Below the pieces are notes generated by a model, which was given only the letters and a program-made list of their open reading frames with translations, was not told where the DNA came from and did not search any database. A stretch of 64,000 nucleotides of DNA from Melitaea cinxia (lineage: Eukaryota; Arthropoda; Insecta; Lepidoptera; Nymphalidae), in contig NC_059406.1 of assembly GCF_905220565.1 (NCBI RefSeq), positions 15,909,314-15,973,313 on the forward strand. Direction: 5' to 3'. Made by a program: the position numbers and the translations under genes. Shown here piece by piece: positions 25,691 to 38,471 of the stretch (the stretch's first letter is position 1; the number at the start of each line of letters is the position of its first letter).

Positions 25691-26547
25691 CAATCAAAAT
25701 ATACTGATAAAAATACTATTAACACAAAATCATATCTAACATCGATATGCAATACACTTACCCCATCATTTAAAGTAATATTTATTGTATACACCCAACA
25801 TTTCTGTATCTGAAATATCAACAATATCTGTAGTTTAATATTTAACTACTCAGTTCCGCTTCCCGATATTTCGTTATTAATTTAGTTCAATGTACTAGTA
25901 GCAAACTCTTCCTCCGGGCGCCTCAGGAAGTAATACAGGAAATTGTGACTGGAACTTGTTTGTACAAGTCAGTCTATTGTCCGTTTGTTTGCGAGGCTCG
26001 TGGACGTACTGCGACCCAGGTTTATTGTCCTGGAAAATACCGCTCATATTGCTCTTTATTCGAATTTTATTATTGGATTCCTAGAGATGATAATCCTTTA
26101 TTCCTTACTTGTACTTTACCAATAAAATGTTAAGAATTTTATTGTTATGGATGTGTTTTAATGTTAGATGCGTCAGTTTAGGAAGGTAACGCACATAGAT
26201 TATTACTTTTAGTATATTTTTATTGTAATCAAGAAATTATATTATAATTATTAATTTCTGATGTATTATAATATTATTATGTAATTTTAAGAAATTTAGT
26301 AAAATAACGTATACATTACATCTCAAAATTTACTAGTATTACAAAATCACGATAATTACTACATCACCCTTGTATGTCAAATTATCATTTCTTAGCTAGT
26401 AATATTTTTTATATAAATAGACTTCGCAATGAAAAAAAAAACCAGTAAATGCCAAACAAATACATACATACGAGTTAGTAACATTACCATAGGCTTTATC
26501 TTAAATTTTATTTTGACGCTCGATATTAATGTGATATTTTATTACAG

Positions 26548-26646
26548 GGCTGCTGTCATGGGACTCTGGCGAGCACCAGGTCGATCTGGAGAAGGAACTT
26601 GCCACCCTCTCGGCCCAGGCACCCGAGGGGGAGGAAGCCAGATACG
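26548..26646 (+). CDS. futsch: futsch exon 1 of those visible (MAP1 N-terminal region)
   Basis: This 99-bp exon follows the acceptor tattacag and ends before the donor gtacgtat. It holds two bases of a split codon, 32 full codons (residues 1-32) and one base of the next. It reads LLSWDSGEHQVDLEKEL and then ATLSAQAPEGEEARY, a signature of the MAP1/Futsch N-terminus that lies just downstream of the LLxVxGEP-type opening segment in family members. That opening segment is not found upstream in this window. Its GC content stands out sharply against the flanking intron. Because it starts in phase 1 at an acceptor it cannot be the first coding exon. An ATG at 26558 is in another frame and is not a start. 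Confidence 0.93.
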
Positions 26647-29600
26647 GTACGTATTTCATATAACTATTTTGTTTCTTAAGGGCCTGTATCACCGGTTATG
26701 GATAACCCTATTTGACATATATATGTCAGTATTCAATAGATAATTTTTTTATGATATATTACTTTTTTTTTACCATCGAATTTCATTATATGTATAAAAT
26801 ATTCCTATTCGCAAATATGAATCGTAAAGTTGTAGTTAATAATTGAGGAGAAACAGGTCCTATTGGTATTTTACCTCCTTCTGTTAAAGTCTATTCGTTA
26901 CTTATGTGCAGGATAGACTTAATCCAAAACATGTGAAACCGGCCCTAAGAGCTGTAAATATAATATTAATTTCAAATGGTATTAATATTAATAGTATGTT
27001 TATATGTTAGTTGCGTTTACAAATGTTATAAAAATCAAGAGGATAAAAAACTATTTAACCCACAAAGACTGCACAAACAGCCAGACAATAGCAAACATCT
27101 GTATGGCCAATACAAATGCTTGTCGTGTGCGGGGATCGAACTCCCCGTCCGCAACCGCCAGCGTAACAGCCACAAACCAGTGCTGTGACAGCGCCAACGC
27201 GTCATCAATTTCTAAAGATTATAATAATTTATCCTTAACAAATTATAACAAGAAAGATTATAACGGATGCCTATTAAGTTGTAGGTTTATTTTTATTGCG
27301 AAAACAACTTATATTATCCTAACAAATTGGATCCAGTATCGAATCCCACATACAATCATTCCGTAACACAAGAAACGTCTTTAGTAGAAAATATAATAAA
27401 AGAAAAAATATCAATAAATCTTGTCGATAGAATAAAACTTTCAGCGTTTCAATGCCAGCGTAATAAATAATAGAGGTAGTTCTAGTAAATCTTTGTGGGA
27501 AATGTGGACATAAACCGATTACATTAGTCTGAATGTAGAGCACAAAATTATCCGACGTTTTTGGGTAGCTTTTGTAAAAATTCAGGTTAACAAATTGCTC
27601 TTGTCAAGCGTCGAGCTTTTTTAATATCTCAAGTCTGTTTTTTATTTGATTCTTTATTCACAAGATGTCTTAATCCTGTAAACGATAAAAGTAACACGTT
27701 CCGTGCATTTATATAATACTTTTATTTTAGAAGACAGAACTAGATAACATAGAATTGTATGGCTTTTATAAGATTGGTCTGCTCAAAATATTTTTCCAAA
27801 AAATTATGCACGTACTTTATTTGAATTAATTTTTGAATTCATTCTTAATTTTCTAATCCATTGACTGTAACAATGATCTAGCCTATCATCATAGGATTTA
27901 TTTGATCAAATAGTGACCGTTGCTAACTTTGCTCTATTTTTTTCTAAAGCAAAACTTAGTAGATTCTTTATCTTCCTTATTCTAAATAGTATCAACTCTT
28001 TGACTTAAGTCCTTTTACAAGCTTCATCGTTCCAGCCTATTGCAGTCCACTGCTGGACATAGGCCTCCACAAGTTCGCACCAAAAATGGCGTGAACTCAT
28101 GTGTTTTGCCCATAGTCACCACGCTGGGCAGGCGGGTTGGTGACCGCAGGGCTGGCATTGTCACGCCTAAGACGCTGCTGCCCGTCTTCGTCCTGTGTAT
28201 TTCAAAGCCAGCAGTTGGATGGTTATCCCGCCATCGGTCGGCTTTATAAGTTCCAAGGTGGTAGTGGAACTGTGTTATCCCTTAATCGCCTCTTATGACA
28301 CCTACGGGAAGAGAGATGGTGGCTATATTCTTTGATGCCGTAACCACACAGCATAGACTATTTATATAGACACGTTTCTTAGACTAGTAAGCTTTTTTGT
28401 GCCTATTTAGACAGTCGATCTGAAGGAGTAAACTCCAGTTGTGCGTCGGAGCTGACACACACACTTTTTATTTTGCAAAAAAACCTTGAAACTGACCAGA
28501 AACCCAAGTCGTATTATGTAATAAACGCTTACTGCCTTCCCGAACAAACGTCGTTACTTAAATCGGTGTCACTATGGAGGTTATAACGTTATACGTCATT
28601 ACTTTTTATGATAGCCCTCATATTTTGCTCTAACAACTGTTATCGGGTTCTTGAGGTACTTTATTATATACGTTTTTGTGAAAGGGTACCATTGTCTTTA
28701 TTTATGATTTTAGGGATTATGGGTTTGGGATTACAGGTAAAAGAAACATTAGAAATAATCTATATTAATATTATGAAGCTGAAAAATTCGTTTGAATACG
28801 TTATTCTCATGAAATATTGGTTCAAATTGTTTTTTTTTTTGTTTTTTTACTGTTTTTTTATGTATTTTCTTTTTGTTTTGGATAGTTCATTCACCGAGGA
28901 AGGCTTATATTCTATGTTTTTCCTCAAATTATCCTGGGTGAAACCGTGGGGCACAACTATTTAAAAAAAGGAGTTCGTATGGAAAAGATTTTGTCTAATC
29001 ACATCCTACCCTCCCCAGTCCATATTTTTCTTACAATCTTATTTCTACCCACAAAATTAAAAACAATGTTTGTAACATGATGTATTACTGCCGCAGAATT
29101 ATCCAGTATTTGTGAAACGTCTCAAGGTCGCTACAAGGGTGAATGGGACGATGACGTCAAAGTTTTCGCTTAAGGATAAATGTCGTTTAGGGTCCATTTG
29201 AGAAAGTATGAGCTTACAGATATTATATTCCAAAATATAATTTACTCAAAATTGTTTCTTCTCTTTCCGAGCTACTTATCGAAATGAATCTTCTTTACGT
29301 ACGCTTGACTTGGGGAGTAAGCTGGATGCGTGACGAGAGCGGTACGGCAAATGTGATGGATGAGGCGAACGGAGCAAGAGAGAGAAGTACAAGAACACAT
29401 TTTCTTCATCTCTTTCTCTCATAGCCAGTTACGTTTCGTATCTCTAAGACATTTAATAGGCCTTTAATAGACATTAAAGGCCTATTGCTAAAGAAGTTTT
29501 ACGTCAGTTGTGTGGTCTAAAGCACACTCGTTTTTTTTTAATGATAGTCGACTTTCCAACAACATTAATCATTATAGTGAGCAATATTAACTCCCTCCTT

Positions 29601-32600
29601 TAAGTATTAGGTTTTATGGTACATATAGTTGACACCTATTTATTATTATTATTAATAGTATGTTACTTCAAGGGGGACGCTACTCATGTTTGCCTTTTTA
29701 TTTTCGTAGGTCAAATATCTGATCATCTTTTACCTTCCTTCTAATATAACTCCATGTCGTAAATAGCTAAGCCATAGGTAATATTTTAATGCTAAGCATA
29801 GCCTTTCATCTGTTCAACGAGAATGACAGAAGAAGAAAATTTCTTCTCCATCGTTATTATTATTTTCACTGTCAAGATTTTTTTCATACAAGTGGGCCGG
29901 CAAACGAGCGTACGGCTCACCTTATGGTAAGGGATTACCCTAGCTTATAGACGAAATTAATTACAAAGAAACATTCAACATTTTAAATATAGTACAATTA
30001 CTTTCTCTTAATCGACAATCATCATTTTTCATAAACATTTTTGATCCCATTTTCGTAAAAGCAAATACTTTTTAAAAGAAATGAGAATATTTCATAATTT
30101 TCAAATATATCCAATACCATTTCCATCAGTTTTAATCAATTTCGCGTTAGTTTGCTGCGTGTATAAGCTCTACTTTAATTTGCAGATGAGTTATATCAAA
30201 ATGCTGGCTCCGTTCCAACGCCGAGTTTTATCTGTGTTTCTAGATGAATGGTTTTACCAAAACTTGGATTTACGCTAAGTGAATAATGACTTTATAAACT
30301 TAACAAGTTTAAATATTAATTATGACTTAATAATATTGTTGAGTTGTATTAAGATTTCGAAGTTTATTTATTTTATTTAATTCACAATAATAGAAACACG
30401 TTTATTTGAAGGCGAGCTTGAACAAATTTACTGTTGCAGTGTTGAGGTGTTTTATAAAGTAAAAATAAAACATTAGTACAAAAAATAAAAAATAAAAAAT
30501 AAAAAATATTTGTAATTTAGAACATATTGAAACACACACTTAGGAACATACATACAAAATGATAGTATATAATAAAGTTTTTGTAATTAAAGGATCTGAG
30601 ACGATTTTATAAAGAAAATAAATTCATTTGAAACTTATTCAAACTTCTAAATGAACAATTTTAAACCAAATTTAAAGAAACTTTAAAAATTAAAATTCTC
30701 AATTTCAAAGCCGTTAAATAATTTCTCTCAACTAAGCCAGCATAAAAAAATGACAAAAAAAAATTATCAAGGCGAGAACTCCGCTTCGGGCGTCGCAACG
30801 CCTCTGCGAGGGACTTTTTCTACGAAAAATATTTTTCAAGTAATATCTTATGAAAGGCCTCGACGAAAATACTTTAATTACATGAAAAGCCAGTTGGATA
30901 AAAAATGTTGGTTAGATTTTACATAATAGTTCTTACCATGAAGAAACCATGTAATGTTCAAAGGAAATGGCATATAGACATACATGTTATGATATAAATC
31001 AATTCCACTATAGAAAAAGTGGTCTAGATCCAGTGATAGAAAACCAGAGAAGTAGAAGTTAGATACCTTTACAACTTAAAGTACCTTATAGTAAAACCTA
31101 AAGTCCAGTCCAGTACAGAACAGAATAAGAGAAGAAGACAATAATACGAAACAATAGAAAGTTAAGAAGGTAAAAGAAGAAGAAATTGGATACAGTGGCC
31201 AATAAATGTACATAATAATAAAACTTAATTTTGGCTATTGATATATTTAGATTTTAGATTGTTAACTATTACGCTTTTTTCAGAAAAATAGCCAGATCTT
31301 AAAAGTTGTTAGTACTAAACTTCTGACAATAAACACGTGTTGTTGCAGAATGGCCGCATATTATTGCTTTACTGGTTAAGAGATGAAATAGCTTCTCAGC
31401 TAAGGATGAGAATAGAAGATCATATTAATTTTCTGATTAATTTCTGCTCAAATAAAAAGAAAATATAGTAAATATTTCAGGCGTATTGCTTATCAAATTG
31501 GTACCACTATCTACTTGTCTTATTTATTTATTTGGGATATAAGTAATATTTAATACACATAAGCATAAGTAACCATCATCATCATCATCATCATCATTCC
31601 AGCCTATTGCAGTCCACTGCTGGACATAGGCCTCTACAAGTTCGCGCCAAAAATGCGTGAACTCATGTGTGTTGTCCATAGTCACCACGCTGGGCAGGCG
31701 GGTTGGTGACCGCAGTGGTGGCTTTGTCGCACCTAAGACGCTGCTGCCCGTCTTCGGCCTGTGTATTTCAAAGCCAGCGGTTAGATGGTTATCCCGCCAT
31801 CCGTCGGCTTCTTAAGTTCCAAGTTGGTAGTGAAACCTTGTTAAGTAACCATAGCATTGTATAAATCATCAAAGTTTGAACCAAATGTCAGTTTATACTG
31901 AGAAGTTAAAAATTTAAGCTACTTAAAAAACTAAATATGACCTTAGTTTTTTTTTTCAAATAGAATAATATACAAAATGGTGCGTTCTAAATATCGAGAA
32001 GATGTAGACCTTAGATAATATGTTGATTGTTTTAAGAATTTACATACCTATGTTACATATCCATCTAGTATTCATCACATATAAAATAACTCAATGCCTT
32101 TCAAATTGGCAAGATTTCTGTCCCCCTTTCATTCAGTCAATATACTCTCAAAGTGGTATCAAATTTCTAAGCCCTATTCATATGAAATCCTAAATGATAT
32201 TCTGTTCAATGATAAGCTCGATACTCGAAAAGTGAAGTAAACGGACCTATTCAGTGACGATCGGATTACCGGCACTCGAAAACAGAATGAATGGCGTGAG
32301 CGATTGTCATGAGGTTTGAGGACGGGAAGCGATTAACACGTAAAGATATTAAAACGTTACTTTGACAATTTTGTAAAAATAGGATTTTAATAAATTTAAT
32401 TTCATTTACCAAAAAAAAAAATCTGTTAAATTTAGTTTAGATCTAAGAATCGATCTAACCAAGAGAAAGTGGAAAAAGTATTTACTTGCTATACACGAAT
32501 GATTTGTGATATGTAAAATTCATAGGGTCTTTAAATAACAAAATTAAAAAAAGTACATCGTTCCAGTTAGACTTCAAACACCCGATTCAAAAGATATAAT

Positions 32601-35600
32601 TTTAAAAATGTATATTACGATCAGAGTGAAAGTAATCAGTAGATTTGTGGCTGAAATTCTACTAGCAAGAAGATTCAATTTAACACTTTCCTTTAAAAAG
32701 TCTCAGTACCTAAAACTAAAATATTAATAACATATTACCAACCCATGCAGTTTTCTCTGCCTCTACACTTGCTGCTTTCGTCATATGAGTACCAAATACG
32801 TGAACATGATATTTCAAAATAGAAGCATTGAATCAAATACGAAGTCTAAATAAAATATAAATTCAAACCATCCTATACTTAAATTCTACAATTTAGTACA
32901 ATGAGGAGAGACTCCATGTTATAAAAGAAAAGTAACCGAAATAGTTAATTATTCAGAAACGAAATTAATCTTGTAACACAAAAGAAAAAGTTAGAGATGA
33001 AATTAAAAATTCAAAAAGAAAGGTTAATCAAAACAAAAACTAAAACAACCTTAACGAAGCAGCGTTTGTCACAATTAGCAAAGATAAGATATTAGACAAC
33101 AGACAGACTAATTGCACGCTTCCAGTAACAACCGAGTGTTATGAACAAAGCGCTGTTGCCACAATTGCCCTTTTCAAAAGGGTCAAGGTCACTTGAGGGC
33201 GTTGAAACCTCCCCTCATTTTTAGGATTTCTCGTCGCATTTCTCTCGCTCCGAAATATACCAAATGATGTCTAATTAGTACTTGCCTTTGAATTTCGTCG
33301 CCTCAATGAATATTACTTTTTTCTCTGAGCACATCTTTTCTTACATCAAAGTATAGAAATGTGATAATGGCGCTAATTAAGGATTTAATAATATAAAAGA
33401 ATATGACATTACGATGAATGAGAATCAAATTATGATTTGTATCTTTGAAACCTTCAGATGTATTTAGTTGTAGCATGTGTTATAAGTTTGGTTTTTGTTT
33501 ACTTTTACCTCCTGTTTTTTTAAACTAGGTTTTTTAAACGAGCGTACGGCTCACCTGATGGTAAGCGTGTTGCCGACCCATCCACATTTCCCATTAGGAG
33601 CTCTGGTCACCTTATTCACCAACAGGAACACAACACTGCTTGAAAGCAGTATTATTTAGCTGTGGTCTTCTGTAAGGTCGAGGTACTACCCCAGTCGGGC
33701 TGCTCAACTTTTACCTCAATTTTTCCTATACCTCATAATAGAATTTTTAAATCACAAGTGGCTTTAGACGGATAAGACTATGTTTTTTGTTTTGAAATAT
33801 TAATGAACAAAAATTTGTTATAAGTACCTACGTATTCATACCAAAATCAAGATTGTAATACAATGTAAAGTGAATATTTAAGTCCGCATAGATTAATATA
33901 CGCTTCAGCCTGTGATATCCCACTACTGGGCATAGGACTCTTTCCCCATGTAGGAGAAGGATCAGAGCTTAATCCACCACGCTGCTCCAATGCGGGTTGG
34001 TGGATAGATTAATATAGATATCAATAAACTATTTGTTATATATATAAAAAAAAAAACAATATGCAGGTCCTATAATAGGATTGTATGTGAAAAAGGGACT
34101 AAAGGAAACCAATTTTTTTTACACATGGGTAAATATTTAAGATAAGAAAGATTATCCATTAGTTTTACAAGAAAAAATTCTTAGACGGAGAAATTATTTG
34201 TATTTTGAAAAATATTCGTACATTTCTTACTTTTTCCGCTCAGCTGAGTGTGATGGAGATAAACGAGTCAATAACCAGCGCCTTAGTGCCATTAATTTTG
34301 TTTACGAAGACAAGGTCACGGGCGTCGTTCTGCGCTACGCTAAGAATATCGTTAGATGTCGCTTTGAATCTTCTCCCCCTTGCGGGTTTGTTCATTGGGT
34401 TTGCTTTTGTTTATGTTTTAGTTTTATATGTGTTTGACTTAACGTTCCGTTCAGTTCCACTTGCGTTGACATTTTTATTCATGCTTATTTCCTCTTAATC
34501 CTACATGTTAGCTGATTAAAATCTACGAATATTATTAGTTTTATTTTTGCATTGTACTGCATTTTAACTCAATCGAGATTATTTTTCTTGTTTTAATAGC
34601 TTTTACGAGTATTGCACAACCCGCCAAGAAAACTACACCTATTCTACGGGATTTACAAAATAAATACGCCGTTGCAAAGTGAGGTTTTTCATTTGAAATT
34701 TTGAAGGCAAGACAAATTATATGGAGACGCATCTATCAAAACTGTAGAACTAAACGATAGCACAATTTAAATGCATACAACGACATCTATCGTCGAGTAG
34801 CAATATTACGTTAAACAGTTTCAATATTATGAATTATAACATCATCATCATCATTTTAGCCTATTGCAGTCCACTGCTGGACATGGGCCTCCACAAGTTC
34901 GCGTCAAAAATTATTGGTCCACGTTATTTTTGCGTAAACTTGTGGAGGCCTATGTCCAGCAGTGGACTGTATAGGCTGTAATGATGATACAGGTGTTTGC
35001 CGTGGTCTGGGTGTTTGTGTAGTCCTTGTGGGTCTCCCCACCGTGCCTCTGAGAGCACGTTAAGCCGTCCCCCGCATTGGAGCAGCGTGGTGGATTAAGC
35101 TCTGATCCTTCTACATGGGAAAAGAGGCCTATGCCCAGTAGTAAGATATTACAGGCTGAAACAGAATAAAACAATCAATACAATCAATTTGTAATAGCAT
35201 GGAATAATAATATACTATTGTATTTTAACTATAAGCCATGTCCTGACAATAAGGTACAATAGATCTGAACTGTGTCTTCGATATACTAAACGTAACTGCC
35301 TATGAGAGAAAGAGAGAAAGAATATGTGTGTGCACGCACCTCTCTCTCTTGCTCCGTGCGCTTCATCCGATCACACTTTTCGTAACGCTCTCGTCATGCT
35401 TTCGCCAGTTTACTCCCCTGTCAAGCGTGCGTGAAGAGGTTTTACTTTAAAAATAACTGTCAAAATTGGTGCAGTCATTCGAAAGTAATACACGTACATA
35501 CATCTCAGTGATCAATTGCCAGAAAAAATATACCCAACTTTAGTACTACAACTATCCGTTCCATTAAATATCGTTCCTTATTTCCAGGCGAAAGATTGAT

Positions 35601-38429
35601 CCAGTACGCGTCCGAGAACCTCGTGACGGAGATCCTGATTCATCCCCAGATGAACACGCTGATGCAGTGCATGAGGAACCTGCTCAGCTCGTTCACGAGA
35701 CACAGACATCTCGTACACGCCGGATATACGTTTGCCGGCAACGGCTCCTGGATTATGCAAGTACGTATCGGTTACTTTGGATAATTTATCTTTTGAACGA
35801 TCCTTTAAGTTGGCGCCACTGGGTTTGTATTTAATTTAGTCAGGTAGCGAGTGCAATGTTTTTTTTTTATTGATTTAATGTATTTTTATGCATAATGAAA
35901 AAAAAATCAGCATTCTGCACTCCTTCTCCATATATACTATAAGTGTGCGAGATTTCATTCTTCTACGTCCGTGCAATTTTCGTAAAAAGGGATAAAAAGT
36001 TTTTGCTTCACATATTAATATAGAGTATAAAGATAATCCATTAAATGCAATAAAGCCAATATTATTAATAAATATGATACGTGTTACCCTTTTTTTTGTT
36101 GCCAAGCGAAGCTCGTTACGGGTTTTTAATTTCCGCTTCGCTCCGACACGACATTAACGGATAGGAATGACATTGATTTATCCGGGAAATGTGTTCCGTT
36201 TTCAAAATCTATAAATACTTCTACTTGATATTGCTAAAACCATTAGTACCAGTGCGGGACCTTTGGAAGCCATTAAAACAAATGAATGAATTAAATAATT
36301 TAAAAATACCTACTTATATTCTTAACGTTGATTTAATAAACGGTGAAAGATTATGAATTGACATTTCGACTAATTTGCTTAAACCTAACTAAAACTAATT
36401 TTAATGTATTTTGTTAGCATTTAATTTTGTAACTATGACAATTATTAAAATATTGCATTTTGTGTCGATGTTACTCTTGTTGTTTATTCGCTTAGTACCG
36501 GAACAGTACAAAGATGGTGACGCCATCTACCAAATGGTTTATACCTATTAATTTACGATTAGCTGTGTATATATATATATATGTTTGGGGATAACTTCGT
36601 CGCCTATGAACCGATTTGATAATCCTTTTTTGTTTGAAAGATGCAGATCTTAAGGGTTTTAATTTTTTTCGTCTTCTTACATTGTATTGTCTATTTAATT
36701 GAAGTTGGTTTATTTTTTCGTTTGCTAACAAACATAATTTATTATTATATCGATTCTGATAGATGTAGAGATTGAATTGGTACCTGATAAAATAGCAAGA
36801 ATACTAATTAGAAATACATTCCTCAGTTATTGATTCTCTTAATTATGTTTCAAGAATGTCTAAAAATCGACTCCCGGAAAAACATATTATACAATAAACA
36901 TATACAGCTTTCCTAAGTTTTCTTTTTACAATCAAAATTTATACGTCAACCATTTACCATTCTAAAAAATTTCCAACTTTCACCATGTATAATTTTTCAT
37001 TCTTTACTCTTTTTTCTTTTTATTGTTCTGTGAAAATTTGGAGATAGACTTTAGTCAACACGTATCCTAAGGTTTATGTATTATTTCGTTTCCTTGGCTT
37101 CTTGGTAACATCATCCTATTTAAAAACTTTATGTCCTACACTTACTTTAATATAGCTTCGGAATTAATAGTTTTAATCTAATAATAATTGATATTTTAAG
37201 AATCGATTGACGTATATTTAAAGACGTAGAGGCCATACTTGTACTAATTCAATAAACGTTAGTCGTTCCGCATCATGCTAAATTAATTAATCAAATAATT
37301 ACCGAATTTAAGCATTTAAAGCATCAGCAATCTATAACATTATTATACCGTTAATTAACTATTAAATCAATTATACAACGACGAGGAAAGTAACTAAACC
37401 TTACAAAAAATTACAATCAAATAATACGCAAGTGGACGCAGCTAGTAGTCGTTTTTGTGACAGCAAAGGTAGCTAGAGATACTGGGGAGAGTCGATCAAA
37501 TGGACCGTACTGTTGTTTGCCACCATAATGATATAAACAAGAATTTATTGATATTATCGATATTAAATATTTAATAATTAACTGAGGTAAGGCACACAAA
37601 ATATCCTGCTCAAAATCTGGAGCAGTCCAACTAAGGTAGTACCTCGACCTTACAGAAGATCACAATAATATTGCTGCCAAGCAGTGTTCTAGTCCTGTGG
37701 TGAATAAGTTGACTAGAGCTGCTGCGGTATTGGGGTTAGGGTTGATAACGCGCTTACAATGCTTCTGATATTGCAGGCGTATATAAGCTACGGTAATCGC
37801 TAGCCATCTGCTGAGCCTGCTGATAGTTGTGTATCAATTTAACCAGTAAGCTCTACAAACATAAATTTATTTCCTAAAGCTCTATTAACAATATCTTAAA
37901 TGGCCCTAATTGTTTCAGGATGGGACATTTTCCCTTGCTGACTTTACTGACGCTTACCAAGAGAACGAAGTTCAGCGCGTTATCCGCGCCTACGAGAACT
38001 CGATCTCCATTGACATACATTGCTCGACCGGCGGCGGTGAGTGGCACAAGCTACCCGACATGCCGTTCGCCAAACACTGCAAGATCAGGGTCAACCCCAC
38101 TGATATACTCGACTCAGGCTCACAAGCCATCAAGGATTTTATCAGTAAGTACCTGCTTATTGTATTTATTTGTATAAGGTGTTGTGACGTGGTCAAAATA
38201 TTAAACAATATTCTGATAGAATTTATTAATTAATTTACTTATAAAGTATGTCGTGACTAACTCTAAAAATATATAAAATACTAGCTGAGCTAGCGATCTT
38301 GAACTGGGACTTTCACGGGCAGATATCTGATGTAATAAGGGGTAAATTAGGCTACTTTTTATTTTTTTTATTTTGAATCTCTGCGAACGTGTCAATAAAA
38401 TCATATCCAGTAGTTTCGGAAATCAACCT

Positions 38430-38471
<42 letters not shown>

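Larger units (their letters stand above)
1..26547 (+). other. upstream intronic DNA of futsch, repeat-rich, no exon recognised
   Basis: The first exon visible starts mid-codon at an acceptor, so the DNA before it must be intron back to the preceding exon. I searched for the expected Futsch opening segment and did not recognise it, so the intron is probably at least 26.5 kb. The repeats here are listed separately. The stretches 1-1064, 1381-2170, 2351-2950, 3541-4675, 5760-6310, 6840-7610, 7840-10680, 13366-14150, 15737-16830, 19240-19525, 20010-21150, 21340-22535, 23670-24825 and 25690-26547 are AT-rich. In them I see only scattered microsatellites, short repeat debris (such as 13545-13640 and 17560-17670, which resemble LINE tails, and about 8185-8235), and short chance open frames. 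An upstream exon could have been missed. Confidence 0.6.
26647..35587 (+). other. futsch intron between exons 1 and 2 (8.9 kb)
   Basis: The intron is bounded by gtacgtat and tttccag. It holds copies of families A, B, C, F, J and M listed separately. The stretches 27210-28025, 28965-29280, 29960-31570, 31840-33530 and 34015-34840 show no gene. Within them are an A-rich simple repeat at 30478-30508, a purine-rich stretch near 31080-31200, a GC-rich patch around 30770-30825, and an open frame at 34205-34498 that is discussed as a weak candidate only. Confidence 0.85.
35761..37918 (+). other. futsch intron between exons 2 and 3 (2.2 kb)
   Basis: The intron is bounded by gtacgtat and ttgtttcag. 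It contains a family G fragment (35855-36012), a family D element (36555-36732) and a family B element (37578-37825). The stretches 36013-36554 and 36733-37577 are AT-rich with no gene or recognisable element. Confidence 0.88.

Noticed and set aside
26429..26743. 104-codon frame covering futsch exon 1
   Set aside because: Wrong frame. The real exon reads in another phase with clear splice sites and family similarity.
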